Shown here piece after piece: positions 21,777 to 28,160 of a stretch of DNA of 42,317 nucleotides. Each line of letters opens with the position of its first letter. Within the stretch, counting starts at the first letter, position 1. The position numbers and the translations under genes were made by a program. The notes beneath the pieces are model-generated. The model was not told where the DNA came from, did no database searches, and worked only from the letters and a program-made list of their open reading frames with translations. This stretch comes from a virus: the IMG/VR virus record IMGVR_UViG_3300043395_001677, positions 1 to 42,317 of that record; one strand, given 5' to 3'.

Positions 21777-22697
21777 TTAGAAGGGGTTGTCGTCCAGTTC
21801 GCTCAATTGGGCATTGGCATCCATCAGCGCGCCTTCCTCGATTGACGCAAGGGCGGCGGCGTAGTCGCCATTATGTTCCTTGACGATCTGCTCCGTATCA
21901 ACGTTGGTCAGTCCAAGTTCCTTCGCGCGTTCTGCAAATGCCTTGAGTGCAGGGTCGCCGCCAATGGTCTCGTTGACTTCGTTATCCTCGGCGTTCCAGC
22001 GGGGGCAATCCTTCCATGCGAGTGACTGCTCATACAGCGCATCCAGTTCGGGGGTGATGTCCACGAAGCGGGGGTGATCTGTGCCTATTGCCTCGATGGG
22101 CGTTGACTGTGATTGTCCATACACCTCGAACACCGGCAAATTATCCTTGCCGACTGTGCCATACCGCCTGACAAGCGCCTTGCCACTCGGTTCCTTGACT
22201 TTGCCCCATTTCTGCCCGGCGCGCTCGAATGAGATAAACGCGCTCCACTTGTCAATATACAGGACAGCGGGGGCGGACTTATCGCCGATAAACACAAGTC
22301 CGAACACCTGACGAACGGGGGTATATCCCTGCAACTTGGTTTTGGATGTCGCCTTGATCTTGACAACATCACGCCCGGTCAGCGGGTCGGTGGTCTTTTC
22401 GCGCAACTCAAAGCGGGTGCGGTGCTGGATGGGCAGGAACTCAATCACGTTGCTGGCATACGCCTTATAAACGTGCTTGCCGTCTTGGGAGACGCGCTCC
22501 ACAACGGGCAGAGGCAGTTCGGGGTTGGCGTTGCCGTCCTTATCGGTCACATTGGCGCGCCAACCGCCGAAGAACTGCGCGGGGTCGGCTTGGGAGAGGG
22601 AACGAAGTTGAGCATTCCCCCGCGTCCAGCGCAGATACGCCACCTTGACGGGCAACTCTGCGTAAGAACTTGCTGAACCATCTGAAAACTTAGACAT
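21777..22697 (-). CDS. Putative single-stranded DNA-binding protein with SSB-type acidic tip
   Basis: The 306-residue protein has a mixed beta region (residues about 15-180), a VYGQSQSTPIEAIG stretch, helical segments, and an acidic C-terminus ending SELDDNPF. The D-D-x-P-F ending is the protein-interaction tip of bacterial SSBs. Position just before the replication genes supports an ssDNA-binding or recombination role. Length is larger than ordinary SSB, and no clear OB-fold signature is visible to me, so this rests on tip and context. Confidence 0.55.
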   Translation of the reverse strand: MSKFSDGSASSYAELPVKVAYLRWTRGNAQLRSLSQADPAQFFGGWRANVTDKDGNANPELPLPVVERVSQDGKHVYKAYASNVIEFLPIQHRTRFELREKTTDPLTGRDVVKIKATSKTKLQGYTPVRQVFGLVFIGDKSAPAVLYIDKWSAFISFERAGQKWGKVKEPSGKALVRRYGTVGKDNLPVFEVYGQSQSTPIEAIGTDHPRFVDITPELDALYEQSLAWKDCPRWNAEDNEVNETIGGDPALKAFAERAKELGLTNVDTEQIVKEHNGDYAAALASIEEGALMDANAQLSELDDNPF

Positions 22698-22736
22698 TGT
22701 ATTTTCCTTTTTGTGCTATGCACGGTTGAATTTTAT

Positions 22737-22759
22737 CCGCCCCATTGACGGCGGGGCGG
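22737..22759 (-). promoter_or_regulatory. GC hairpin in the leader of the SSB-tip gene
   Basis: CCGCCCC and GGGGCGG (7-bp stem, 9-base loop) lie about 40 bases before ATG 22697, followed by ATAAAATT. It could be a weak terminator or a stability element. Confidence 0.45.
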
Positions 22760-22781
22760 TTGCCGCTCGACGTTGCCAGCG

Positions 22782-23183
22782 TCAAAATGGCAGGTCAATA
22801 TCTCCATTCGCTTCATCGTATCTGGACTCAAGGTAAGAGTCCAGTTCCATCACCTCGCCGCCGCTGATCGTGAAGCGGGTCCCGAGGTCATAGTCGCCAT
22901 ATTGCAGGGCGGTGACTTCGCCCAGCCAGTCGGCGGTGTCCAGCGTTTCGATGATTGTCCGCAGGTCGTCCACATCCTGTTCAGTGGTGGTCGGGGTCAG
23001 GGTTGCCAGTTCCGCATTTACCTGTGCAGTTTCGTCAACCGCTTCGATGTGGGTCACTTCGCAGTCGGCAAGGATGTCGCGCACCTGCGCTTCGCTTCCC
23101 GTTACAATCTGTCCGTGTTGCGGTTCATCACATTCAGGATGGGGGAGGTATCGGCGGTAGTAGGTTGCTCGGTAGGTGGTCAT
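22782..23183 (-). CDS. Hypothetical protein with SSB-like C-terminal tip
   Basis: The 133-residue product starts at ATG 23183 with AAAGGA upstream; the longer frame to 23228 lies in the neighbouring gene. The sequence is acidic (VNAELATLTPTTTEQDVDDLRTIIETLDTADWLGEV) and ends GDIDLPF, again like the D-x-D-x-PF tip of SSBs. It may mimic or compete for SSB partners. No family recognised. Confidence 0.6.
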   Translation of the reverse strand: MTTYRATYYRRYLPHPECDEPQHGQIVTGSEAQVRDILADCEVTHIEAVDETAQVNAELATLTPTTTEQDVDDLRTIIETLDTADWLGEVTALQYGDYDLGTRFTISGGEVMELDSYLESRYDEANGDIDLPF

Positions 23184-23188
23184 TGTGG

Positions 23189-23539
23189 TTATCCTTTCGT
23201 CCAGAACTTCGGTTCCGCAACTTCGCACGCTCGGCGGATGCGCTCGCTCATATCTTCGTCATACGATTCCCACGCCGACGGATTGCCAACGTAGTATTGC
23301 AGACTTTCAAGCGCCGCTTCCAGTTCCGCGATGCGCTTTGCCTGCGCTTCGATGGTGTTCAGTTTTTCAACGATCTCGGTCGCGTCCTTTTCAAGTTCTT
23401 CCGATCCCTTGTGGCAGGGAACCAAAGACGCGATGTAGTTCCCCGGCTTGCCGTTCCAGTCCTCGGCAATGCTGAACTCGCAAAACTCATGATTGCCTGA
23501 CTTTTCGTATTCCTGTACTTTTATGAGCATATATTTCAT
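23189..23539 (-). CDS. First gene of the leftward early operon, coiled-coil protein
   Basis: The 116-residue product starts at ATG 23539 with AAGGAG at 8 bases. The N-terminal part is beta-rich with Cys and Trp (MKYMLIKVQEYEKSGNHEFCEFSIAEDWNGKPGNYIASLV). The middle is a coiled coil (ELEKDATEIVEKLNTIEAQAKRIAELEAALESLQYYV). It is transcribed from the promoter at 23568-23596. Unknown function. Confidence 0.65.
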   Translation of the reverse strand: MKYMLIKVQEYEKSGNHEFCEFSIAEDWNGKPGNYIASLVPCHKGSEELEKDATEIVEKLNTIEAQAKRIAELEAALESLQYYVGNPSAWESYDEDMSERIRRACEVAEPKFWTKG

Positions 23540-23567
23540 CGTGTCATCTCCTTTTTGGGTTGCCTGT

Positions 23568-23596
23568 ATCTTATCACGAAGCCGGTCAGGTGTCAA
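23568..23596 (-). promoter_or_regulatory. Leftward early promoter
   Basis: On the - strand TTGACA (23596-23591), 17 bases, TAAGAT (23573-23568). It drives the replication operon. Together with the rightward promoter its -35 region forms the dyad GTGTCAA-N14-TTGACAC (23590-23617). Confidence 0.85.
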
Positions 23597-23610
23597 TAGG
23601 CAATTTACTC

Positions 23611-23639
23611 TTGACACGCTCGCCCAACGGGTGTATAAG
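23611..23639 (+). promoter_or_regulatory. Rightward early promoter
   Basis: TTGACA (23611-23616), 17 bases, TATAAG (23634-23639). The start codon of the first gene is at 23646, where transcription itself should begin, so the first gene's message may be leaderless. Confidence 0.85.
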
Positions 23640-23645
23640 GAACGC

Positions 23646-23843
23646 ATGGACTTACATCAAATTCAACAGGAAGAGGATCAGCACCGCGCCGCGCTTCGGC
23701 GTCTGGCGGTTGCCCGCTGGGAAGAAATGCGGCGGTTGCACATGGACGAGGGGTTGTCCCTCGCCGCTATTGGAAGGATGTATCGCAATGTGAAAAAGCA
23801 GTACATCCTGCAATTGTTACGGGCGAAACCGAGGATAAAATGA
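23646..23843 (+). CDS. Small helix-turn-helix protein, first rightward early gene
   Basis: The 65-residue product starts at ATG 23646, 7 bases after the -10 element. An AAGGA lies in the promoter but would not be in the RNA, so translation is probably leaderless. Residues about 33-60 (MDEGLSLAAIGRMYRNVKKQYILQLLRAK) match a resolvase- or sigma-like helix-turn-helix. A role as the early regulator of the divergent promoters is likely but not shown. It overlaps the next gene by 4 bases. Confidence 0.7.
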   Translation: MDLHQIQQEEDQHRAALRRLAVARWEEMRRLHMDEGLSLAAIGRMYRNVKKQYILQLLRAKPRIK

Positions 23844-24037
23844 CAATCATTGAAATTGAAAGCGACTGGCGCGAAACTGGTATCATCTGCCCTCATTGCG
23901 GATGGATGACATACAGTAATGGAAAAGACCGCCCGCAATGCGGGAATGATAACTGTCTGAAATATTTGACCGATGAATATATCTGGACGTGGCTCATTAC
24001 ATTGCCAGAATATCGCAATCAACAGGCGAAACGATGA
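23840..24037 (+). CDS. Zinc-ribbon hypothetical protein
   Basis: The 65-residue product has CPHCGWM and QCGNDNC, a four-Cys ribbon, then a Trp/Tyr-rich C-terminus. It overlaps both neighbours by 4 bases. Unknown function. Confidence 0.65.
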   Translation: MTIIEIESDWRETGIICPHCGWMTYSNGKDRPQCGNDNCLKYLTDEYIWTWLITLPEYRNQQAKR

Positions 24038-24234
24038 ACGACTACCCATGCAGTAACACCGCCTGCCCGCACAACGGGCGGACGAAAAAGGCGGGGACGC
24101 TTTGTGACGACTGCAAGAAACGCGCCCGCCAGTTGAGCGATTTTCTGGACGAACTCGAAGGCGTCCACGAAAAGGATACCCGCCGCCAGGAATGGCGCAG
24201 GCGGAAGGGTAACAGGAAGGACGAGCAGGGATGA
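24034..24234 (+). CDS. Zinc-ribbon hypothetical protein, basic C-terminus
   Basis: The 66-residue product starts at ATG 24034 (4-base overlap). It has YPCSNTACPHNG and LCDDCKKRAR, a zinc ribbon, followed by a charged helix ending RKDEQG. Its last 23 bases are repeated at the end of the next gene (24361-24383). Confidence 0.65.
   Translation: MNDYPCSNTACPHNGRTKKAGTLCDDCKKRARQLSDFLDELEGVHEKDTRRQEWRRRKGNRKDEQG
24212..24234 (+). repeat. 23-bp direct repeat, copy 1
   Basis: These 23 bases, ACAGGAAGGACGAGCAGGG followed by ATGA, recur exactly at 24361-24383. Each copy encodes RKDEQG-stop and the next start codon. Confidence 0.95.
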
Positions 24235-24383
24235 TCGGCAGATATATTTTGTTTTACGGTTTAGGCGGAGCTTCAACAATTGTTTTGCAGGCGGCAAAGG
24301 GAACCCCCCTCATTGCCATTGCCATTGTGTTCTTTATGTCGCTTCTTGTTATTTATTTTGACAGGAAGGACGAGCAGGGATGA
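24231..24383 (+). CDS. Small two-helix membrane protein between direct repeats (50 aa)
   Basis: The 50-residue product runs from ATG 24231 to TGA 24383. Two hydrophobic segments (YILFYGLGGASTIVLQA and PLIAIAIVFFMSLLVIYF) form a helical hairpin, then RKDEQG. It overlaps both neighbours by 4 bases. Because it lies exactly between the 23-bp repeats, it may have been inserted, or could be lost, by recombination between them. Confidence 0.6.
   Translation: MIGRYILFYGLGGASTIVLQAAKGTPLIAIAIVFFMSLLVIYFDRKDEQG
24361..24383 (+). repeat. 23-bp direct repeat, copy 2
   Basis: Exact second copy of 24212-24234, 149 bases away, carrying the end of the small membrane gene and the start codon of the next gene. 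Confidence 0.95.
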
Positions 24384-24910
24384 CCGATTGGACGATTAGT
24401 AGAATCTATGAATCCGTCGGGGATGACGAACTGGCAGACCTTGACGCCAGCGGAACCGCCGCTGATAACATCAACTGGTATTGGGGCAGGAAGGCGGCGG
24501 ACTGGATCGCAAGGGGTTTCCCCGCCATGCTGGTGTATTCTGCAATCGGCAAGCGGGTGGGGCGGGGCGCGTCCACAATCGCGCAATGCTACTACACGTG
24601 GAAAACATTCAGGGACAACGAAACAGACGAGCGCGTACCATACAGTGTTTACAATCATGCCCGCCAATGGGAAGTCCCTGACGAGGTTGTGAATTATTAT
24701 CTTGAGCATCAGGGGTGTAGTGTGGACGAAATCGAAACAGTGTTTCGGGTCAGCGAAACGGAAGCAGACCGTGAGACATTCAAGCAGACAGGACTGCCGC
24801 GTTTCTTTGTCGGCGTGTGGCGCGAAATGGTCGGACTGTCAGCGGATAAATACGCCCGCGCTGTTGAATTGCTCAAAGAAGTTTTGAGCGTGATCGGATG
24901 GAAGGAATGA
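24380..24910 (+). CDS. Hypothetical protein with possible helix-turn-helix
   Basis: The 176-residue product contains VYSAIGKRVGRGASTIAQCYYTWKTFRD (about residues 53-78), which could be a DNA-binding helix-turn-helix. A second helical part follows (VPYSVYNHARQWEVPDEVVNYYLEHQ, SVDEIETVFRVSETEADRETF). The layout hints at a transcription or partition-type DNA-binding protein. I do not recognise a family. Confidence 0.6.
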   Translation: MTDWTISRIYESVGDDELADLDASGTAADNINWYWGRKAADWIARGFPAMLVYSAIGKRVGRGASTIAQCYYTWKTFRDNETDERVPYSVYNHARQWEVPDEVVNYYLEHQGCSVDEIETVFRVSETEADRETFKQTGLPRFFVGVWREMVGLSADKYARAVELLKEVLSVIGWKE

Positions 24911-25080
24911 CAGGCGCAGAATACGCCACGCTCAAAGCGCGTGAGTTTGCCCGCCAGCGTCAGGCACGGAAACGCGCCCGCGATCTTGAGCAGGGGCGAC
25001 ACACCTGCCCGAAGTGCGGCAAGTCGTTTGACCGCCGCGAATATCTGGAAAGGCATATAAAAATCAATGAGCGAACATGA
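24907..25080 (+). CDS. C2H2-type zinc-finger mini-protein with altered last ligand
   Basis: The 57-residue product starts at ATG 24907 (4-base overlap). A basic helix (LKAREFARQRQARKRARDLEQGR) precedes CPKCGKSFDRREYLERHIKINERT, which follows the C-x2-C-x12-H spacing of TFIIIA-type fingers. The second His is missing where HxxxH would be (HIKIN). It may bind DNA with an incomplete or substituted ligand set. Confidence 0.65.
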   Translation: MTGAEYATLKAREFARQRQARKRARDLEQGRHTCPKCGKSFDRREYLERHIKINERT

Positions 25081-25555
25081 CGAGCAGGCGGCGGTATTCG
25101 ATTACCTGTTTTTGAAGATAGGCGAACACCCTGAAATTCACCCGCTGTTTTTTGCCGTCCCCAATGGCGCACATCTGGCAGGAGATAGTCGCCGCAGGGC
25201 GCAACAGGCAAGCAAACTAAAGGCGGAAGGCGTTGTGCCTGGTGTTGCTGATACCGTCTTTTTATGCGGGCGCGGCGGGTATCTTGGGATGACGCTTGAA
25301 ATGAAAACCGAGGCGCGTCGCAAGGATGCCGACGGCGGGATGTCAGACTCACAGAAGGAATTTTTGCGGGCGGCAAAGATGGAAGGATATAACGCCTGTG
25401 TCGCCTATGGCGCAGAAGATGCCGTGCAAATCATAGGCGCATACCTGCAACTTCCCAAAACGCAGGACATGATCTATCGGGCGTTGCGGGAACTGGAACG
25501 CGGTAATACCGACAAGTGCAAAACGCTCTTGCAAAGCGTTGTCAGAGTTTGGTAA
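25067..25555 (+). CDS. VRR-NUC domain nuclease
   Basis: The 162-residue protein shows the VRR-NUC (PD-D/ExK) pattern: FFAVPNGAHLAG, KAEGVVPGVADTVF (Asp62), MTLEMKTE (Glu78, Lys80) and a C-terminal YGAEDAVQII. Such phage enzymes cut branched DNA or flaps and may resolve replication intermediates before packaging. It overlaps the zinc-finger gene by 14 bases. The C-terminal 35 residues add a helical extension. Confidence 0.88.
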   Translation: MSEHDEQAAVFDYLFLKIGEHPEIHPLFFAVPNGAHLAGDSRRRAQQASKLKAEGVVPGVADTVFLCGRGGYLGMTLEMKTEARRKDADGGMSDSQKEFLRAAKMEGYNACVAYGAEDAVQIIGAYLQLPKTQDMIYRALRELERGNTDKCKTLLQSVVRVW

Positions 25556-25570
25556 CGAAAGGATAAGACA

Positions 25571-25744
25571 ATGATGGTAGCAGTCACTGGTTTACTTTTG
25601 GGGTTCGCGGCGTTGTCGCTCATTTTCGCCTTCACGTCTGAGGCGGAACCGATGCAGAAGTTCTACATGACAGGGGCGGCGGTGTTTGCCGCGTTTGCCA
25701 TTGTCGCCGCGTTCCTGGGGATGGTGATGGAGGCGGTGAAATGA
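25571..25744 (+). CDS. Small two-helix membrane protein (57 aa)
   Basis: The 57-residue product starts at ATG 25571 with AAAGGAT 6 bases upstream. Two membrane helices (VAVTGLLLGFAALSLIFAF and YMTGAAVFAAFAIVAAFLGMVM) flank a short acidic loop. The stop overlaps the next start by 4 bases. Unknown function. Confidence 0.65.
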   Translation: MMVAVTGLLLGFAALSLIFAFTSEAEPMQKFYMTGAAVFAAFAIVAAFLGMVMEAVK

Positions 25745-25824
25745 ATGACATCATCCTGCTGGTTGCGTTGCTATTTGCCGCGCTTGGCGTCTATGCGGCA
25801 ACCGCGAAGGACGTGAGGGACTGA
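25741..25824 (+). CDS. Membrane mini-peptide (27 aa)
   Basis: The 27-residue peptide MNDIILLVALLFAALGVYAATAKDVRD has one membrane helix. Its start overlaps the upstream stop (ATGA) and its stop shares a base with the next start (TGATG), so the ribosome flow fits a true gene. Very small size keeps confidence moderate. Confidence 0.5.
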   Translation: MNDIILLVALLFAALGVYAATAKDVRD

Positions 25825-26219
25825 TGAGCATTGCAGACATTGTAATTGATGGTTTGATGTGGATCGGTGCCATTGGTCTTTGTGTGATAGTCACTGTCCT
25901 CTTGTTGCTGTTCCTGACCCTGCGGGCGTCACTGACAACGGACGACAAAATCAAAGAACTTGAGTCCGCCCATCATAACCAGTCACAGGCAGAAACCAAT
26001 CAGCGTTTGGGACTGGCATGGAAGGGCAAGGCGGCAGGTTTCGGAACACCTGAATCGGAGCGGATAAACCGTGAACTAATGGAACTAGACAGGAAACATC
26101 AAAAGGCATGGAATGCCCGCACCAATGAAATTAACAAACTGCGCTTTCCTGTTTCAGACGAAGAATACGCCGCGCTGGATGCCGAGATTGCGGAGCGGGC
26201 AAAAAGGAAAGGGCAATGA
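25824..26219 (+). CDS. Membrane-anchored coiled-coil protein
   Basis: The 131-residue product has one N-terminal membrane segment (IGAIGLCVIVTVLLLLFLTLRA, about residues 14-35) and a long charged helical domain (DDKIKELESAHHNQSQAETNQRL, ERINRELMELDRKHQKAW). It could be a spanin- or scaffolding-like membrane anchor, but nothing specific supports that. 4-base overlap with the next gene. Confidence 0.6.
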   Translation: MSIADIVIDGLMWIGAIGLCVIVTVLLLLFLTLRASLTTDDKIKELESAHHNQSQAETNQRLGLAWKGKAAGFGTPESERINRELMELDRKHQKAWNARTNEINKLRFPVSDEEYAALDAEIAERAKRKGQ

Positions 26220-26479
26220 TTCAATTTCTCCGCCGCTTGTTCCGCCCTCGTATCTGGATGCCGCCTGACAACAAGTTTGAGCATGAGGACGACGCATGGA
26301 AGGAACTGCAACGGCGCGGGTACGCAGTTCTCGAACACAACGGGCAGTATTGCATTACCGACTGCGGAGAAGAGGCGTCCCCCTGGTTTGTCAGTGACAG
26401 TCTTGAGGCGCGTGTCAGAAATATTCGGGCATGGGCGAATGATGAACTTGCGATAATTGAGAGGCGAAAAAAGAATTGA
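26216..26479 (+). CDS. Hypothetical protein
   Basis: The 87-residue product has a basic, amphipathic start (MIQFLRRLFRPRIW), then an alpha/beta part (DDAWKELQRRGYAVLEHNGQYCITDCGEEASPWFVSDSLEARVRNI). No family recognised. It overlaps the upstream gene by 4 bases. Confidence 0.6.
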   Translation: MIQFLRRLFRPRIWMPPDNKFEHEDDAWKELQRRGYAVLEHNGQYCITDCGEEASPWFVSDSLEARVRNIRAWANDELAIIERRKKN

Positions 26480-26485
26480 GCGACG

Positions 26486-27034
26486 ATGGATAATTGTTAT
26501 CCCGTTTTGATGGAAGTCAAAGCAACTGTTGATTTTATTCTCGGCTTCATGGTGATATTTGTCACCGCGTTTGTTGGATGGGTGAGCGTAGTAAACAAAG
26601 TGCGGCGTGGTGACAAATCACAGGAGCAGGGCGAACCGATGCCGCGTGTCAATGGTTGGCAGTTGGTCATTAGCGTTTTAGGGCAGTTGTTCCAAAGACC
26701 CCGCCGCAGGAAGTACAGCATGACGACAAAGAAACTTGTCAACCTGGGCGACGTCAACCCCATCCCCGAAGTCCCGCCCGAACTGGAACGCTGGATGGCG
26801 CGTGAACTATTGCGCGAACTGGACGGCGGTAAAATGGCGGATGAAGTCAGTCTGTCGGTTGATACGTGGGTCACGTCTGGACTCTGGAAAGGGACACAGA
26901 AAGAGTTCGCCGCGCTGATGGACAAATGGCAGGAAGAGGGAATTGTGTACAGGAAGAACAGGCGCGGTGATCGGGCGTTTGTGCAACCGTCCCGCCCGTC
27001 GATACGGGCGAGGATGAAGGCAAAGGTAAAATGA
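26486..27034 (+). CDS. Membrane-anchored hypothetical protein, possibly with an internal start
   Basis: The 182-residue product has an N-terminal membrane helix ([20 protein letters not shown], about 18-37). The C-terminal soluble part from about residue 79 ([34 protein letters not shown]...) contains a Trp-rich helical domain and basic tail. AGGAAG precedes the internal ATG near 26720, so a shorter cytoplasmic form may also be made. No family recognised. Confidence 0.6.
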   Translation: MDNCYPVLMEVKATVDFILGFMVIFVTAFVGWVSVVNKVRRGDKSQEQGEPMPRVNGWQLVISVLGQLFQRPRRRKYSMTTKKLVNLGDVNPIPEVPPELERWMARELLRELDGGKMADEVSLSVDTWVTSGLWKGTQKEFAALMDKWQEEGIVYRKNRRGDRAFVQPSRPSIRARMKAKVK

Positions 27035-27516
27035 AACGATATTGGAAAACCCCGCCCGCCATGATGGCAGAATTGCAAGAAAAATATAACTTTGATTTTG
27101 ACCCATGCCCACATCCCCGTCCCGAAGGATTTGATGGTTTGGAGGTTGATTGGGGAAAGCGCAATTGGGTTAATCCGCCATTCACGGGCGGAGTAATGAA
27201 GTGGATACGCAAGGCGATTGCAGAACGAGAACGTGGAAATATGACCGTGTTTATTCTGCCGATTTATCAGGTGCGTGCTATCTCAGTGTTGGATGATGCG
27301 GGCGCAGAGATAACCTATGCCGGCAAACCGCAGTGGTTGGCACTCGAGGATGACGAACCAAACCCCGTCAAACTGCAAGATCGTCAACCGTGCATTTTTG
27401 CGGTCCTCTCCCCCGCCCGCACCTCCCCTACCGCCAAAACGGGCGAAAATGCGGGCAAAAAAACAAACGAAAACGAAAAAAACGAAAAAACATTTCGCAT
27501 AGATGTAGAAAATTGA
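27031..27516 (+). CDS. dam: Phage DNA N6-adenine methyltransferase (Dam-like)
   Basis: The 161-residue protein matches the phage Dam family: [38 protein letters not shown], catalytic NPPF (48-51), then [23 protein letters not shown]. It should methylate adenine, probably to escape host restriction. The C-terminal 35 residues are low-complexity ([15 protein letters not shown]) and A-rich in DNA. It is the last rightward gene and the third methylase in the genome. Confidence 0.87.
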   Translation: MKRYWKTPPAMMAELQEKYNFDFDPCPHPRPEGFDGLEVDWGKRNWVNPPFTGGVMKWIRKAIAERERGNMTVFILPIYQVRAISVLDDAGAEITYAGKPQWLALEDDEPNPVKLQDRQPCIFAVLSPARTSPTAKTGENAGKKTNENEKNEKTFRIDVEN

Positions 27517-27538
27517 ATTGTGGGGGTCGCTGTTGGGC

Positions 27539-27568
27539 AAAAACGCCCTACCTCATCAGGGGTAGGGC
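27539..27568 (-). terminator. Terminator at the convergence of late and rightward operons
   Basis: GCCCTACC and GGTAGGGC (27568-27561 with 27552-27545) form an 8-bp stem with an 8-base loop, followed on the - strand by GTTTTTG. It ends the late operon. On the + strand the hairpin has no U-run, so it would stop rightward transcription only weakly. Confidence 0.85.
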
Positions 27569-27603
27569 AAATGTAAACCGGGGGCAATCGTAGCAACTTT
27601 GTT

Positions 27604-28152
27604 CTAACTTTCGTCAAACCACAGGATGCTCGACACGCTCACCGCCGATGGAACAGTGGACGCGCCGAAGACGATCTTCATCTCGAAATAGTCACCCGCC
27701 GCAACCGCCGTCGAGAGTCCCGTTGCGCTCACAACCGTAGGACTTCCGCCCAGCGCAATTGTCGTGGACAGTGTCGTATCTGTGGTGTTGTTCAGGCGGA
27801 AATACAAGGCGGTATTATTTGCCGCCGTGCCTGAATAGGTAAGGACGGTGTACACCGCTTTCAGGATGCACGCTTTTCCCACGTACAGGATGCGCGCCCC
27901 TGCTGTTGTTCCCCATGTCCCGCCAAACACGCCGCCGTAGTAATACGTGGTGGATGCGCTGGGTGAGTTGTTGAACGAACCCGCTTGGATGGGGAAAGCG
28001 CCCACGCCTTCCGTCCGCATCCAGTCGCGGAGCGTTTCCAGTTCCAGTTTATTATCCGTCCCGCCGCCGCCAGGGTTATCAAGAAGGTATAACAAGTCTG
28101 TCCCTGCGGGGGATGTGTTCTCGGTCATTGCGGAAAGTTTTGTATCTGCCAT
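27604..28152 (-). CDS. Tail fibre-like virion protein, last late gene
   Basis: The 182-residue protein starts at ATG 28152 with AGGAG upstream. The N-terminus (MADTKLSAMTENTSPAGTDLLYLLDNPGG) is a common attachment motif of phage tail fibres. The rest is beta-rich with Ser/Thr/Gly (TTYYYGGVFGGTWGTTAGARILYVGKACILKAVYTVLTYSG), like a small receptor-binding head domain. It follows the tail-tip gene. Confidence 0.7.
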   Translation of the reverse strand: MADTKLSAMTENTSPAGTDLLYLLDNPGGGGTDNKLELETLRDWMRTEGVGAFPIQAGSFNNSPSASTTYYYGGVFGGTWGTTAGARILYVGKACILKAVYTVLTYSGTAANNTALYFRLNNTTDTTLSTTIALGGSPTVVSATGLSTAVAAGDYFEMKIVFGASTVPSAVSVSSILWFDES

Positions 28153-28160
28153 TGTTGCTC

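Noticed and set aside
27533-27539. GTTGGGC near the convergent terminator as another attC core
   Set aside because: No partner box or paired arms nearby; a 7-base match is expected by chance.
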